A DNA stretch of 64,000 nt. Origin: Streptomyces fragilis (GTDB taxonomy: Bacteria > Actinomycetota > Actinomycetes > Streptomycetales > Streptomycetaceae). How positions within the stretch are numbered: the stretch's first letter is position 1; every line of letters starts with the position of its first letter. The notes below the pieces were generated by a model, which was not told the DNA's origin, did not search any database, and saw nothing but the letters and a program-made list of their open reading frames with translations. The position numbers and the translations under genes are program-made. Below are positions 63,789 to 64,000 of the stretch, piece by piece. Location of the stretch: positions 248,001 to 312,000 of the forward strand of contig NZ_BEVZ01000006.1 in the NCBI RefSeq assembly GCF_003112515.1, read 5' to 3'.

Positions 63789-64000
63789 ATGCCGTCCCAT
63801 CTGTCCGCGGATCACTCAGCCGGCCGCTCGCCTCACGGCGGCGGCCCGGTGGAGGCGCTCATCACGCGGACGCGGCAGCTCAGGACGGACATGGACGCGG
63901 TCCGCCGCGACGTCGAGACCGACGGCACGGATCCCGCGGACCGGTGGCAGCGCGCGGTGTACGACCTCGCGCTGCACCACCTGGAGGACCTCGACGAACA
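63789..64000 (+). CDS. Start of an unidentified gene (3' end cut by window)
   Basis: From the ATG, with GGAG eight bases upstream, the frame stays open to the window edge for 70 codons. It reads MPSHLSADHSAGRSPHGGG, then ALITRTRQLRTDMDAVRRDV and ALHHLEDLDE. The second part looks like a coiled-coil or four-helix leader such as those before PAS, GAF or SpoIIE domains. GC3 is high, so it is coding. The family cannot be named from this part. Confidence 0.7.
   Translation, partial: MPSHLSADHSAGRSPHGGGPVEALITRTRQLRTDMDAVRRDVETDGTDPADRWQRAVYDLALHHLEDLDE

Overview
The window is high-GC DNA (about 72-73 % by eye, with strong G/C preference at third codon positions). It reads as Streptomyces or a very close relative. 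The organism markers are a GlgE alpha-maltosyltransferase operon, three SigB/SigF-type sigma factors with RsbW-like GHKL proteins, an SsgA-like protein, an SPW-repeat protein, a clpP3-clpP4-popR locus, an F420-dependent LLM oxidoreductase, and several Streptomyces-type small proteins (DUF5133, DUF6480-, DUF6098- and DUF6328-like). No transposase, integrase, tRNA, rRNA or CRISPR array was found. Most genes sit in short operons or as divergent pairs, and several convergent junctions carry long, nearly loop-free perfect hairpins.

Layout. 1-8.9 kb: a cut GNAT acetyltransferase, TauD-like dioxygenase, Sua5/YrdC protein, an unknown protein divergent from an MFS exporter with a repetitive tail, an ArsR-SRPBCC pair, a TipA-like MerR regulator with a 19-bp-spacer promoter, a 41-bp tandem repeat and an ATP-dependent DNA ligase. 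8.9-12.7 kb: a hemC paralogue, a SigB-family sigma factor behind a SigB-type promoter, an ANTAR protein, a VOC protein and a 58-bp perfect palindrome. 12.7-23.5 kb: the alpha-glucan module, with glgX and a degenerate GHKL protein on one strand and DUF5133-glgE-treS-mak-glgB on the other. 23.5-27.5 kb: a stress-regulation block with two GHKL anti-sigma-like proteins, a second DUF5133 protein and two divergent SigB-family sigma factors. 27.5-40 kb: MFS exporter, cyclic-nucleotide-binding protein, FUSC exporter coupled to a type II NADH dehydrogenase, an FAD dehydrogenase, a universal stress protein, a Tat-exported PhoX-like protein and a methyltransferase. 40-44.2 kb: a guanidine-III riboswitch in front of a SugE/Gdx exporter, then an ABC transporter divergent from a two-component system. 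44.2-56.3 kb: mixed small enzymes, a broken aldo/keto reductase, two regulators, an SsgA-like protein, RNase HI with an added zinc-finger-like tail, and VOC proteins. 56.4-58.8 kb: clpP3-clpP4-popR with a tandem PopR operator, then another GHKL protein. 58.9-64 kb: aldo/keto reductase, DinB-like protein, SPW and GlsB membrane proteins, a secreted tripeptidyl-peptidase-like hydrolase and the start of a further gene.

How the genes may work together. TreS, Mak, GlgE and GlgB form the complete trehalose - maltose - maltose-1-phosphate - branched alpha-glucan route, and GlgX debranches the product. This block adjoins stress sigma factors and anti-sigma-like proteins. A DUF5133 gene lies beside a GHKL gene at both loci, which suggests a partner pair that links carbon storage to stress signalling. 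The riboswitch-exporter unit and the PopR-ClpP unit are self-contained circuits whose cis elements can be read directly in the DNA. In the PopR-ClpP unit ClpP4 has glycine where the catalytic histidine should be, so the ClpP3/ClpP4 complex probably has one active and one inactive type of subunit.
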